Shown: piece after piece, positions 7,900 through 17,606 of the stretch | Layout of the letters: the number at the start of each line of letters is the position of its first letter | How positions within the stretch are numbered: the first letter of the stretch is position 1 | The notes under the pieces: generated by a model | Databases searched by the model: none | Told to the model about the DNA's origin: nothing | What the model saw: the letters and a program-made list of their open reading frames with translations, nothing else | NCBI GenBank assembly: GCA_028279875.1 | Contig: JANQMU010000129.1 | Span: 1-52,431 of the forward strand | DNA length: 52,431 bases | Origin: Rhizobiaceae bacterium | GTDB taxonomy: Bacteria; Pseudomonadota; Alphaproteobacteria; Rhizobiales; Rhizobiaceae | Reading direction: 5' to 3' | Position numbers and translations under genes: made by a program

Positions 7900-10545
7900 A
7901 TGAAAACAAAATCCGCACCGGTCGTTCGGCTCGGCGATTACAGGCAGACCGATTTCGTGATCGATACCGTGGCGCTGACGTTCCGCCTCGACGCGAACAG
8001 CACGCTGGTGACAAGCCGATTGTCGGTCGAGAGGCGCGATGGTGTGTCGGCCGACGTCCCGCTGGTCCTCGACGGCGATGAACTCACCCTTGAGGACCTG
8101 AAGATCGACGGCCTGCCGGCGCAACCCGACCGGTACACGGTGAGCCCGAGCCGCCTGGAGATACGGCAATTGCCGTCCCGCGCCGCCTTTGTGCTGGAGA
8201 TAGAAACCCGGCTATCGCCGGATTCCAACACCAAACTCATGGGCCTTTATCGCTCCAACGGCGTCTACTGCACGCAATGCGAAGCCGAGGGGTTCCGGCG
8301 CATCACCTATTTCCTAGACCGGCCCGATGTTCTCGCCGTCTATTCCACCCGCCTGGAGGCAAGGCGCGCCGAAGCGCCACTGCTGCTTTCCAACGGCAAT
8401 CCGGTGGAGGCCGGAAGCCTCGAAGACGGCTGGCACTTCGCCACATGGCACGACCCACATCCCAAGCCGAGCTACCTTTTCGCCCTGGTCGCCGGTGATC
8501 TCGGGGTCGTCACCCAGGATTTCACCACGCGCTCAGGGCGTGCCGTCGCCTTGAAAATCCATGTCGAGCACGGCAAGGAGCCGCTCGCGACTTATGCCAT
8601 GAACGCGCTTGTGCGGTCGATGCGGTGGGACGAGCAAACCTTTGGGCGCGAATACGATCTCGATGTGTTCATGATCGTTGCGGTTTCCGATTTCAATATG
8701 GGTGCCATGGAAAACAAGGGCCTGAACATTTTCAACGACAAATATGTGCTGGCGGATCCCGATACCGCCACCGATGCCGACTACGCCAATATCGAGGCGA
8801 TTATCGCCCATGAGTATTTTCACAACTGGACCGGAAACCGCATCACCTGCCGGGACTGGTTTCAACTGTGCCTGAAAGAAGGGCTGACAGTCTATCGCGA
8901 CCATGCGTTTTCGGCGGATATGCGCTCCCCGGCCGTCAAGCGGATCGCCGAGGTCCGGCTGCTCAAGGCGCATCAGTTTCCGGAGGACAGCGGCCCGCTG
9001 GCGCATCCGGTGCGGCCGACGCGCTACCGGGAGATCAACAATTTCTACACCGCAACGGTCTATGAAAAAGGATCCGAAGTCGTGCGGATGCTGGCCACCA
9101 TTCTCGGACCGGCGGATTTCAGGAAGGGTCTCGATCTCTATTTCACGCGCCACGACGGCGATGCTGCAACGGTCGAGGACTTTCTTGCCTGTTTTGAGGA
9201 TGCGACCGGGACCAACCTTACCCAGTTTGCAAACTGGTATCACCAGGCCGGCACACCGGCCGTGACCATCACATCGCGCTTCGATCGCAAGGCGAAGGCC
9301 CTCATTGTGCAGTTTGAGCAATCGGTGCCGCCAACGCCGGGGCAGACCAGGAAGAAGCTGATGCACATTCCGTTGCGGCTCGGCCTGTTCAACAAGACCG
9401 GCGGCGAGATCACGCCGTCGCGGGTTTCCGGCATCAAGGTCTCCGGCGACGTGCTGCACCTCACCCGACGTCATCACCAGGTGACGTTTTCAGGCCTTGA
9501 GGACAGGCCTGTCCTTTCGATCAATCGAAGTTTTTCGGCACCGGTGAATATCCACTATCAGCAGGCCGTGTCCGATCTGGCGCATCTGGCCCGCCATGAA
9601 ACCGAGCCCTATTCGCGCTGGCAGGCGCTCAACGAGCTCGCTATCCGGACACTGATCACTTCAACCGGCGCCATCCGTGCCGGCAAGCCAGCATCCTGTG
9701 ACCCCGTGCTCATCGAAAGCGTGCTGGCGGCCGTTACCGACGATCGGCTCGATCCGGCCCTGCGCGCGCAGGTTCTGGCGCTGCCGGGAGAATCGGACAT
9801 TGCCCGCGAAATCGGTAACGACATCGATCCCGATGCCATTCACCAGGCTCGAAGCTTCGTCATCGATGCGATAGCGGAAGCCAACACGGCCGTTTTTGAT
9901 CAGCTTGCGGAGGCGTTTTCGCCGGATGAACCGTTCCGGCCGGATGCACCCGGCGCCGGGCGTCGTGCCCTCTATGTCGCCAGCCTTCTCTACCGGGCCC
10001 GCGGCCGCGGCAATTCGGCTGCGGTCCAGGCCGCCTATAAACACGCCGACAACATGACAGTGCTCAGCGGCACGCTGCAAATCCTTGCCCATGAGTTTGC
10101 GGGACACGCACAGACATTGCAGGCGCTGGATGATTTTGAAAACCGCTACACCGATAATCCGCTGGTCATCGACAAGTGGCTCGCCATTCAGGCGACCGTC
10201 CCCGGCCCCGGTACCCTGAAACGGGTAGAGGCGCTCATGGGATCAGCGCATTTCTCGCCGGCAAATCCCAATCGGGTGCGCGCCCTGATCGGCAGTTTCG
10301 TTGCCGGCAATCCGATCGGCTTCAATGATATCGAAGGGCGCGGCTACGCGTTCCTTGCCGAACAGGTAACCGTGCTGGACCAGAGCAACCCGCAGGTGGC
10401 CGCCCGCCTGTTGACGGCGATGCGCTCCTGGCGGTCGCTGGAGCCCGTGCGCCGCGAAAAGGCGCGCGCGGCACTCGGCATGATTGCCGAACGGGATGCT
10501 TTATCCACCGATGTCAGGGACATTGCGGAGCGCACGCTGGGTTGA
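7900..10545 (+). CDS. pepN: Aminopeptidase N (M1 zinc metallopeptidase)
   Basis: Cleaves N-terminal residues from peptides in the cytosol, finishing protein turnover. Its 881 residues match the usual length of about 870-885. The exopeptidase motif GAMEN starts at residue 268. The zinc site is HEYFH (H304, catalytic E305, H308) with the third ligand E327 in KEGLTVYRD, the exact M1 spacing. The N-terminal beta domain, catalytic domain, beta-sandwich and large C-terminal helical domain all appear intact. GGAG lies 6 bases before the ATG. The histidine kinase downstream has its own promoter-like region. Confidence 0.96.
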   Translation: MKTKSAPVVRLGDYRQTDFVIDTVALTFRLDANSTLVTSRLSVERRDGVSADVPLVLDGDELTLEDLKIDGLPAQPDRYTVSPSRLEIRQLPSRAAFVLEIETRLSPDSNTKLMGLYRSNGVYCTQCEAEGFRRITYFLDRPDVLAVYSTRLEARRAEAPLLLSNGNPVEAGSLEDGWHFATWHDPHPKPSYLFALVAGDLGVVTQDFTTRSGRAVALKIHVEHGKEPLATYAMNALVRSMRWDEQTFGREYDLDVFMIVAVSDFNMGAMENKGLNIFNDKYVLADPDTATDADYANIEAIIAHEYFHNWTGNRITCRDWFQLCLKEGLTVYRDHAFSADMRSPAVKRIAEVRLLKAHQFPEDSGPLAHPVRPTRYREINNFYTATVYEKGSEVVRMLATILGPADFRKGLDLYFTRHDGDAATVEDFLACFEDATGTNLTQFANWYHQAGTPAVTITSRFDRKAKALIVQFEQSVPPTPGQTRKKLMHIPLRLGLFNKTGGEITPSRVSGIKVSGDVLHLTRRHHQVTFSGLEDRPVLSINRSFSAPVNIHYQQAVSDLAHLARHETEPYSRWQALNELAIRTLITSTGAIRAGKPASCDPVLIESVLAAVTDDRLDPALRAQVLALPGESDIAREIGNDIDPDAIHQARSFVIDAIAEANTAVFDQLAEAFSPDEPFRPDAPGAGRRALYVASLLYRARGRGNSAAVQAAYKHADNMTVLSGTLQILAHEFAGHAQTLQALDDFENRYTDNPLVIDKWLAIQATVPGPGTLKRVEALMGSAHFSPANPNRVRALIGSFVAGNPIGFNDIEGRGYAFLAEQVTVLDQSNPQVAARLLTAMRSWRSLEPVRREKARAALGMIAERDALSTDVRDIAERTLG

Positions 10546-10643
10546 CATGTCGGCCAAAAGCGGTCGGCAAAATGGGCCTTGCTGCGTTGCAGCGTTGCGA
10601 AACCAATCGATCTGGTTTGAATTCATCCAACAGTTCCAATAGG

Positions 10644-10659
10644 TTAAAAAAGTTTTAAC
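10644..10659 (+). promoter_or_regulatory. CtrA consensus site TTAA-N7-TTAAC
   Basis: TTAA, seven bases (AAAAGTT), TTAAC is an exact match to the full binding consensus of the alphaproteobacterial cell-cycle regulator CtrA. It also forms a 7-base-pair inverted repeat (GTTAAAA/TTTTAAC, 10643-10659). It lies about 90 bases before the start of a PleC/CbrA-type kinase. Confidence 0.6.
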
Positions 10660-10677
10660 GGTGGGTCTGGACAAGCC

Positions 10678-10726
10678 GAATCACCTTTGATTCATTAGGG
10701 CAGATTCGGGCAGCGGCGTTCGAATC
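10678..10726. promoter_or_regulatory. Cluster of four GANTC (CcrM-type) sites
   Basis: GANTC occurs at 10678, 10689, 10703 and 10722, four times in 49 bases, where about one per 256 bases is expected by chance. GANTC is methylated by the cell-cycle methylase CcrM in this class of bacteria. The cluster lies between the CtrA site and the kinase start. Confidence 0.55.
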
Positions 10727-10750
10727 AGTTTGAGTTGCAAGGCGGGACAC

Positions 10751-13081
10751 ATGGCAGAGGCGCGACAGACCGGCGCAACTGACGGGGAGACTTTATCCGG
10801 GTTTCAGGACACGCAGGGCTGGCGCCCTGATTTGGCCGGACACGCAAAGCTGTTCGCCAAACCGGCCTATAGTCGTCTGATTAAGGCCGAACCGTTTTTG
10901 AAACGATCAATACCGATCCTCATCGTCGCGTTTCTGACCGTCGTCGCCGCCGCGCGGTTTGCGGAGTTGATCGAGAAACGCGGCCAGTTGGAGGATGCCG
11001 CGAAACAGGCGACCGCCCTGACGGCACTGACCAGCACAGCAACGCTGGCGCGCGATGATGCATTGTCGTTGCGGCATCGCTGGCGCGTTGAAACGCAGAT
11101 CGGCGAAGTTCTGCCGCCCACGCTGATCAGCGACGGCCGGTTCGTCCTGATCGCCGGGCCGGAGGGGCGCATCTTTGCCGCAACCTCCGGCGGTTCGGCC
11201 TATGTCGGCTTGTCACTGGACCGGCTGCTGGCACCGGCGTCTCCGCTGCGGCTGTTCGGGGTGCGCGCCGGCGTTCAGAAAGTCAGCTTTCGCGATCAGG
11301 CCTATTATGCCGCCCTGTCACATCTGCCCGGCGGAACCGTGATGGCGCTGACACCGGCCGCCGAGATCCTCGTTCCGTGGAAGCGAAAAGTATCGCTGAA
11401 TGTCACGCTCTTTGCGGCAACCTCAAGCATCCTGCTTGTCATTCTTTACGCCTATTTCACCCAGGCCTCCCGCGCCCGTGACGCCGACGATATCTATCTG
11501 GAAGCCCATCACAGGGTGGACACCGCACTTTCCAGCGGCCGCTGCGGATTGTGGGACTGGGATCTGGACATGGGCCGGCTCTATTGGTCCCGGTCGATGT
11601 ATGAGATCCTCGGTCAACGACCGCGCGACTGCGTGATGTCCTACCGGGACGTTGACCACCTCATGCATCCCGACGATGAAAGCCTGCATGTGGTCGCGCT
11701 GTCGATTGCCGGCAGCCAGGTCACACAGATCGATCATCTGTTCCGCATGCGCCATGCCGACGGGCACTACGTGGTTTTGCGGGCGCGCGGACAGGTGACA
11801 TGCGATGCGACCGGCGCCACGCATCTGATCGGGATTGCGATGGACGTCACCGAGCAGCAGCGGCTTGCGCAACGGTCTGTCGAGGCCGACCAGCGGCTGC
11901 TCGACGCCGTTGAAAGCACGTCCGAGGCTTTCGTTCTGTGGGACCGGGACAATCGTCTCGTCATGTGCAATTCAAACTATCAGAGCATATTCGGCCTGCC
12001 GGACGATGCCGTCCGGCCCGGCATGCGGCAGGCCGATGTCCTGGCGGCCGCGGCGCGGCCGATCGTCAAGACCCAGATCGCAAGTACCGAACATTGCGGC
12101 GACTCCAAGAGCATGGAAGCGCAACTTGCCGATGGACGATGGCTGCAGATCAACCAGCGCAGCACCCGCGACGGCGGGTCGGTTTCGGTCGGGACCGATA
12201 TCACCCAGCTCAAGCGGCATCAGGATCGGCTGAAGGAATCGGAACGGCGGCTCATGGCCAGTATCGGGGACCTTTCGGCGTCGCAATCGACCCTCGAGGC
12301 TCAGACCGCCGAGCTCAGCGAACTCAATGCGAAATATCTGGCCGAGAAAGACCGGGCCGAGGCCGCCAACAAGGCCAAATCGGAATTCCTGGCCAATATG
12401 TCGCACGAATTGAGGACGCCGCTGAACGCCATTATCGGGTTTTCCGAAATCCTGCAAAAGGGCATGTTCGGGCCATTGGGTTCGGCGAAATACGCGGAAT
12501 ACGCAAACGATATCAATTCAAGCGGCAAGCACCTGCTGGGGGTGATCAACGACATTCTGGACATGTCGAAGATCGAAGCCGGACGCCTGCAATTGCATAG
12601 CGAGACGATCGATATCGCCCCGCTCATCGGAGAGACGCTGCGGCTGATCGCGGTTCAGGCGGAAAGCAAGTCGTTGCGGCTGGAATCGAAAATATCGGAC
12701 GGTCTGACCGTTCCCGGTGACCGCCGCGCCGTCAAGCAGATCCTCCTGAACCTGCTGTCGAATGCGTTGAAATTCACCGATGATGGCGGCCGAATAGCGG
12801 TTCGTGCCCGCCGACACTCCGGCGCGGTGACCATCACCATCGAAGATACCGGTATCGGCATTCCGAAATCGGCAATGAAAACGATCGGTCAGCCATTCGA
12901 ACAGGTTCAAAACCAGTTTTCGAAAAGCAAGGGCGGTTCGGGCCTCGGACTGGCGATCTCACGCGCCCTGGTCTCCCTGCATGGCGGCGCCATGAAAATC
13001 CGCTCCAGACCCGCCGTCGGAACCATCGTTTCGCTGCGCCTGCCGACCCATGGCAGCGGGCATCGAATGATCGGCTCATAG
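10751..13081 (+). CDS. Membrane PAS sensor histidine kinase, PleC/CbrA type
   Basis: A 776-residue inner-membrane kinase. Helices at about 53-71 and 214-236 flank a periplasmic sensor region. Two cytoplasmic PAS domains follow (about 250-370 and 380-490), then a coiled coil, the dimerisation domain with phospho-acceptor H552 in MSHELRTPLNAIIGFSEIL, and an ATP-binding domain with N, DTGIGIP and GGSGLGLAIS boxes. The block KGMFGPLGSAKYAEYANDI with LLGVINDILDMSKIEAGR is typical of kinases acting on DivK/PleD (PleC, DivJ, CbrA, PdhS). The start at ATG is preferred to a TTG seven codons upstream because GGCGGGA precedes it. Control by CtrA and DNA methylation is suggested by its leader. Which family member it is cannot be settled here. 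Confidence 0.88.
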   Translation: MAEARQTGATDGETLSGFQDTQGWRPDLAGHAKLFAKPAYSRLIKAEPFLKRSIPILIVAFLTVVAAARFAELIEKRGQLEDAAKQATALTALTSTATLARDDALSLRHRWRVETQIGEVLPPTLISDGRFVLIAGPEGRIFAATSGGSAYVGLSLDRLLAPASPLRLFGVRAGVQKVSFRDQAYYAALSHLPGGTVMALTPAAEILVPWKRKVSLNVTLFAATSSILLVILYAYFTQASRARDADDIYLEAHHRVDTALSSGRCGLWDWDLDMGRLYWSRSMYEILGQRPRDCVMSYRDVDHLMHPDDESLHVVALSIAGSQVTQIDHLFRMRHADGHYVVLRARGQVTCDATGATHLIGIAMDVTEQQRLAQRSVEADQRLLDAVESTSEAFVLWDRDNRLVMCNSNYQSIFGLPDDAVRPGMRQADVLAAAARPIVKTQIASTEHCGDSKSMEAQLADGRWLQINQRSTRDGGSVSVGTDITQLKRHQDRLKESERRLMASIGDLSASQSTLEAQTAELSELNAKYLAEKDRAEAANKAKSEFLANMSHELRTPLNAIIGFSEILQKGMFGPLGSAKYAEYANDINSSGKHLLGVINDILDMSKIEAGRLQLHSETIDIAPLIGETLRLIAVQAESKSLRLESKISDGLTVPGDRRAVKQILLNLLSNALKFTDDGGRIAVRARRHSGAVTITIEDTGIGIPKSAMKTIGQPFEQVQNQFSKSKGGSGLGLAISRALVSLHGGAMKIRSRPAVGTIVSLRLPTHGSGHRMIGS

Positions 13082-13094
13082 AGCATCGGGCTGA

Positions 13095-16067
13095 TCATTC
13101 GCCGTCGGCATGCACCTTGCCGATGGTCTGCTCGAAAATCCGCCGAACCGATCCGGCGGTTTTTTGCAGATGGGCCTCAAGGGTGTTGAGGTCCGGGAAA
13201 TCGCAAGCCCGCAGCAGCAATTCGCGAAAGGCAGCCGGTGATTCCTCCGGGTCGAACCGCGTCTCCAGACACAGACGGGCGATCTGGGAGATCTCGGTGA
13301 AAAGAGCCAGGGCATCCTGCAGTTTGGCAGCATCGGACTCGCCGATTGCCGCCGGTGCCAGAGTGCTCAGAATGTCCCGTGTTCGCGTGCCGGCATCCCC
13401 GGGATCGATGCACAGGGTCGTCGCCATCAGTCTCAGAAACTGAGCGATGAACTCGACATCGATAAGACCGCCGGGAATGAGTTTCAGGTCCCACGGGTTG
13501 GCCGGCGGTTTTTCCGTGGCGATGCGCTGGCGCATCTGCGCAATATCGGCCGCTGTCTTGTCGCGCTCGCGAACCCGGTTCAGGACCTCGGCAAACACCT
13601 CTTCGGCTTCGCGGGCAAGCGAGGTGTCGCCCGCGACAATCCGCGCCCGCGCCAGCGCCATGTGTTCCCAGGTCCAGGCGCCTTCCGCCTGGTATTTCCT
13701 GAAGGCGCGAATGCTCGTCGCCACCGGCCCCTTGTTGCCCGAAGGACGCAGCCGCAGGTCCACTTCGTAGAGCACGCCCTCGGCGGTCGGTGCCGACAGG
13801 GCCGCCACGAGCCTTTGCGTCAATCGGGCATAGTAGCGCGGCGGATCAAGCGGCTTCGGACCATCCGATTCCAGACAGTCCTTGTCATGGGTGTAGAGCA
13901 GTATGATGTCGATATCAGATTCGGCAGTCATCTCGCGGCTGCCGAGCTTGCCCATGCCGACGATGGCAATGCGACCGCCTTTCACCGTCCCATGGACCTT
14001 CATCAGCTCCGCCTCGACCGCACGCGCCGCCACGGAGACGATCAGCCCGGCCAGGTCCGAAAACGCCCTGCCCGCCCGAGCGCCGGAAATCGATCCGGTC
14101 AGCAATCTCACACCGATAAGAAACTTCTGCTCGGATGAGAAAATACGCAGCCGGTCGAGGATTTCCTCATAGAGGAAATCTCCGTCCAGAAACTCTTCCA
14201 GCCGCTTTGCCAGATAGGCTCTGGTCGGCAGTTCGGCGAGCAGGGTCGGGTCCAGCATGCCGTCGAAGACGTGCGGCCGGCGGCTGATGACCTCGGCCAG
14301 CCGCGGTGCCGATGACATCACATTGACAAGCAGGGAGAGCAGACCCGGATTATTGCCGAGAAGCGAAAAAAGCTGAATGCCCGACGGCAGGCCGGACAGA
14401 AAAGTGTCAAACCGCATCAGGGTTTCGTCGGCGCGGCGCGTATCCGCGAATGTCTGAAGCAACTGCGGCATCAGTTCGGTGAGGTGCTTGCGGGCCGCGG
14501 CGGTCTGCGTTGCACGGTAGCGCCCGTAATACCAGGTCCGGATGACACGGGAGACATCGGTTACGCGCTGGAAACCCAGCCTGCTCAGGGTCTCGAGGGT
14601 CTCGGGATCGTCATCGTCGCCGGAAAAAACCAGATCGCCGGCGGCGTCCAGCGGCTCCACCTCGTTTTCGAACAGCGCCCCATAGTGCCGTTCCACCTGT
14701 TTGAGGATGGTCGACAAGCTATCCGAGAAGGCACCGGTATCGGCAAATCCCATCATCAACGCGATCGGGAGCAGATCCTCATCGGTCTCCGGCAGCGTGT
14801 GGCTCTGCTCGTCACGCCGCATCTGGATCCGGTGTTCAAGATCGCGCAGGAACCAGTAGGCCTTCGCCATCGATGCCTCGGTGTCGCGGCCGATCCAGCA
14901 GGCCTCGGCGAGCCGCGCCAGCGCATCCTGCGTCGCGCGGGCTCGCAGTTCGGGCATACGTCCACCGGCAATGAGCTGCTGTGTCTGAACGAAGAACTCG
15001 ATCTCACGGATGCCGCCGCGGCCCAGCTTGATATTGTGACCGCGAATGGCAATGTCGCCGAATCCCTTGTGGGCGTGGATCTGCCGCTTGATCGAATGGA
15101 TGTCGGCGATCGCGCCGTAATCGAGATATTTGCGGAAGATGAACGGTGTGAGATCGCGGCAAAACGCGTCGCCGGTCTCAAGATCGCCGGCCACCGCCCT
15201 TGCCTTGATGAAAGCCGCGCGCTCCCAGTTCTGCCCCCGCCCCTCGTAATAGATCATCGCCGCGTCATAGGGGATGGCAAGGGGGGTGGAGCCGGGATCC
15301 GGCCGCAAACGCAGGTCGGTCCGGAAAACATACCCGTCTCCCGTGCGCTCCTGCATGATGTGGACAAGCCGTCGCACAATGCGGGCGAAGACATCGGCCG
15401 TCGCGGTTTCGTCCACCACCACCGCCTTCTCCGGATCGTAGATTGCGACGAGGTCGATATCCGAAGAATAGTTGAGTTCCGCGGCTCCGAGCTTGCCCAT
15501 GCCGATGATTGCCAGGCCGGATCCGGAACTCGGATTTTCGGTATCGGCAAGTGTCAGCTTTCCGGCATCCTGCGCTGCCATCAGCAGGTGGTCGACCGTT
15601 GACGACAGGGCCGCCGAAGCAAAGGCGCTCAGGCACGCGGTGACCCGCCGGGTTTCGAGAACCTTGGCGAGGTCGTAAAGCGCCAGCGAAAACGCCATCA
15701 TGCGCTTCAGGCGCCGCAACCGCCTCATAAATTCGGCTTCGCCGCCGGAGAGGTCCTTCCAGGTGGCGCGCGCCTCGTCGACCACCTCTTCAAGCAGGGC
15801 TTCCGGTTCGCAGGTCACGGCGCGCCAGGCGCAGTCGGGATGCGCCGTGGCGATCTCCAGCAGATAGGGTGAGAGGGCGAGCGCAGACAGCAACAGCTCC
15901 CGTGCCGCCGAGGGTTTATTGAGGAAGGCTGCAAATTCCGGTGAATCCTGGGCGGCGGCGATCAGATCGGCCAAGGCGCTGTCCCGATCGACGCGCGAAG
16001 GCGCCGTGATCACCATGTCGCGATCCTGACGGGTTTCGCCGATCATTTCTGAAAACGCTGCGCCCAT
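13095..16067 (-). CDS. glnE: Glutamine synthetase adenylyltransferase/adenylyl-removing enzyme
   Basis: Attaches and removes AMP on a tyrosine of glutamine synthetase in answer to PII protein, setting nitrogen assimilation. At 990 residues it is full length. Both nucleotidyltransferase halves are visible: the N-terminal deadenylylating domain with GMGKLGAAELNYSSDIDLVA and the C-terminal adenylylating domain with GMGKLGSREMTAESDIDIIL. The start chosen is an ATG with AGGGA upstream. The frame is open a further 11 codons to a TTG inside the preceding kinase gene, and a downstream ATG (MVITAPS) is also possible. It follows the kinase gene by 19 bases, so the regulator, kinase and glnE probably form one transcript. 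It is convergent with the PAS kinase. Confidence 0.95.
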   Translation of the reverse strand: MGAAFSEMIGETRQDRDMVITAPSRVDRDSALADLIAAAQDSPEFAAFLNKPSAARELLLSALALSPYLLEIATAHPDCAWRAVTCEPEALLEEVVDEARATWKDLSGGEAEFMRRLRRLKRMMAFSLALYDLAKVLETRRVTACLSAFASAALSSTVDHLLMAAQDAGKLTLADTENPSSGSGLAIIGMGKLGAAELNYSSDIDLVAIYDPEKAVVVDETATADVFARIVRRLVHIMQERTGDGYVFRTDLRLRPDPGSTPLAIPYDAAMIYYEGRGQNWERAAFIKARAVAGDLETGDAFCRDLTPFIFRKYLDYGAIADIHSIKRQIHAHKGFGDIAIRGHNIKLGRGGIREIEFFVQTQQLIAGGRMPELRARATQDALARLAEACWIGRDTEASMAKAYWFLRDLEHRIQMRRDEQSHTLPETDEDLLPIALMMGFADTGAFSDSLSTILKQVERHYGALFENEVEPLDAAGDLVFSGDDDDPETLETLSRLGFQRVTDVSRVIRTWYYGRYRATQTAAARKHLTELMPQLLQTFADTRRADETLMRFDTFLSGLPSGIQLFSLLGNNPGLLSLLVNVMSSAPRLAEVISRRPHVFDGMLDPTLLAELPTRAYLAKRLEEFLDGDFLYEEILDRLRIFSSEQKFLIGVRLLTGSISGARAGRAFSDLAGLIVSVAARAVEAELMKVHGTVKGGRIAIVGMGKLGSREMTAESDIDIILLYTHDKDCLESDGPKPLDPPRYYARLTQRLVAALSAPTAEGVLYEVDLRLRPSGNKGPVATSIRAFRKYQAEGAWTWEHMALARARIVAGDTSLAREAEEVFAEVLNRVRERDKTAADIAQMRQRIATEKPPANPWDLKLIPGGLIDVEFIAQFLRLMATTLCIDPGDAGTRTRDILSTLAPAAIGESDAAKLQDALALFTEISQIARLCLETRFDPEESPAAFRELLLRACDFPDLNTLEAHLQKTAGSVRRIFEQTIGKVHADGE

Positions 16068-16086
16068 CGGATCGTCCCTACCGGAT

Positions 16087-17490
16087 CTACCGATCCGCAA
16101 AGATCATTCTTGCATTCAATCCAGTTCCCCGGTTACCCGGATTGCCGGCGAGTTCGAGGCGCCCACCATGCATTCCCATGATCGCTTTGACCAGACTCAA
16201 TCCGAGCCCCGTTCCCGGTTTCGTACGACTGTCATCAAGCCGGTAGAACCGTTTGACCACATCGTCCCGCTTGGCGTCGGGAATCCCGGGACCATTGTCG
16301 CTGACGCTCAAAACGATTTCGCCAGCACCCTTTTCCAGGCCGATGATGACGTCGGGCGCGTCATTACCGTCGCCGGCATATTTGATTGCATTGTCCAGAA
16401 GGTTGCTGATCGCCTGTCCGATCAATTCCCGGTTTCCGGTAATCTTCACGTCCTCCTCAATGCCTGCGGACAGTGCGACTCCAGCCTCCTCGGCAACCGG
16501 CTCGTAAAGCTCCTCCGCATCGCGAGCGATCATCGAAAGGTCGAGCACGTTCATCTCGGCAACGGCCGAACCGGCTTCGACGCGTGAAATCATCAGCAGG
16601 GCATTGAAGGTTCGAATGAGTTGATCGGACTCATCGATAATCTCCTCCATCGCATTGCGGAAGGTCTCGGTGTCCTGGCGGTCGACCAATGCCGCTTCGG
16701 CCCTGTTTCGAAGGCGCGTGAGCGGGGTCTTGAGATCATGGGCAATGTTGTCGGAGACCTGCCGCAGCCCCTCATCGAGCTTCTGGATGCGACCAAGCAT
16801 GACATTCAGCGATTCCGACAGGCGGTCGAATTCGTCCCGTGTACCGCCCATCGGCAGCCTCTGGCTCAGATCACCTTCCATGATTTTCTGTGTTGCCTGG
16901 GACATGCGGTCAATGCGCTGAAGCGCCCGGCGCCCGATCACGAACCAGATGAGAAGCGCGCCGAAAACCATGATGCCAAGCGCCATGGTCAGCGAGTCGC
17001 GCACCAGCGCCCGAAACTTGGTTGGCTCGCCCAGATCACGACCGACCAGCAGCCGCATCCCGTTGGGCAGGAAAATGACCTCGGCGAGAGCCAGATGGCC
17101 GGGCGTGCCGTTGGGCTGGTAAAACCGGCGGTACTGGAACGGGCGTTCCGTCCAGCCCTCCCGGTCGAGGACGCCAGATTGCAGGCTCTGCACATTGCCG
17201 CCGATGATTGTCCCGTCGGAGCCGGCAATCGTATAAAGACTGGCGCCGGGCTCCCGCGACCGGCGGTCGACATGGCCGATCAGCATGCTGACCCCGCCGC
17301 GCCGGTAGAAGCTGCCCAACACCTCCAGTTCCTCCTCCACCAAAAGCCGGGTCTGGTGATTGGAAATGGATGAAAACAGCGCGGTGACGTAGATCACCAG
17401 GACAATGGCGCAGACTACGAACAGCCCGAGATAGAGCGCCGACAGCCGAACCGCTGTGGTGCGCAGCGCGATGCCGAGCCGGCTCATCAT
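16087..17490 (-). CDS. HAMP-type sensor histidine kinase
   Basis: A 467-residue inner-membrane kinase: helix 1 at about 17-39, a periplasmic domain of about 125 residues, helix 2 at about 167-187, HAMP (about 188-240), the dimerisation domain with H251 in DNIAHDLKTPLTRL, and an ATP-binding domain with DNGPGIP and GTGLGLSLV. It should phosphorylate the OmpR-type regulator encoded just upstream. The signal is unknown; linkage to degP and glnE hints at envelope or nitrogen physiology. It ends 19 bases before the glnE start. The 116 bases between regulator and kinase hold no clear promoter. Confidence 0.9.
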   Translation of the reverse strand: MMSRLGIALRTTAVRLSALYLGLFVVCAIVLVIYVTALFSSISNHQTRLLVEEELEVLGSFYRRGGVSMLIGHVDRRSREPGASLYTIAGSDGTIIGGNVQSLQSGVLDREGWTERPFQYRRFYQPNGTPGHLALAEVIFLPNGMRLLVGRDLGEPTKFRALVRDSLTMALGIMVFGALLIWFVIGRRALQRIDRMSQATQKIMEGDLSQRLPMGGTRDEFDRLSESLNVMLGRIQKLDEGLRQVSDNIAHDLKTPLTRLRNRAEAALVDRQDTETFRNAMEEIIDESDQLIRTFNALLMISRVEAGSAVAEMNVLDLSMIARDAEELYEPVAEEAGVALSAGIEEDVKITGNRELIGQAISNLLDNAIKYAGDGNDAPDVIIGLEKGAGEIVLSVSDNGPGIPDAKRDDVVKRFYRLDDSRTKPGTGLGLSLVKAIMGMHGGRLELAGNPGNRGTGLNARMIFADR

Positions 17491-17606
17491 GGCAGCGGCC
17501 GGCGGGTGATTTTGGCAGCGTAAAGCCGGGCGCCCGGGGATCGTCGGCGCCGGTGCGGATTCGGTCGATCAGTCAGAAAACCGGATTCCACCTGTCGGGC
17601 CCCACT

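Noticed and set aside
14484..15602. Long open frame antisense to glnE
   Set aside because: The real gene on the other strand has clear catalytic motifs here; this frame has none and no ribosome site.
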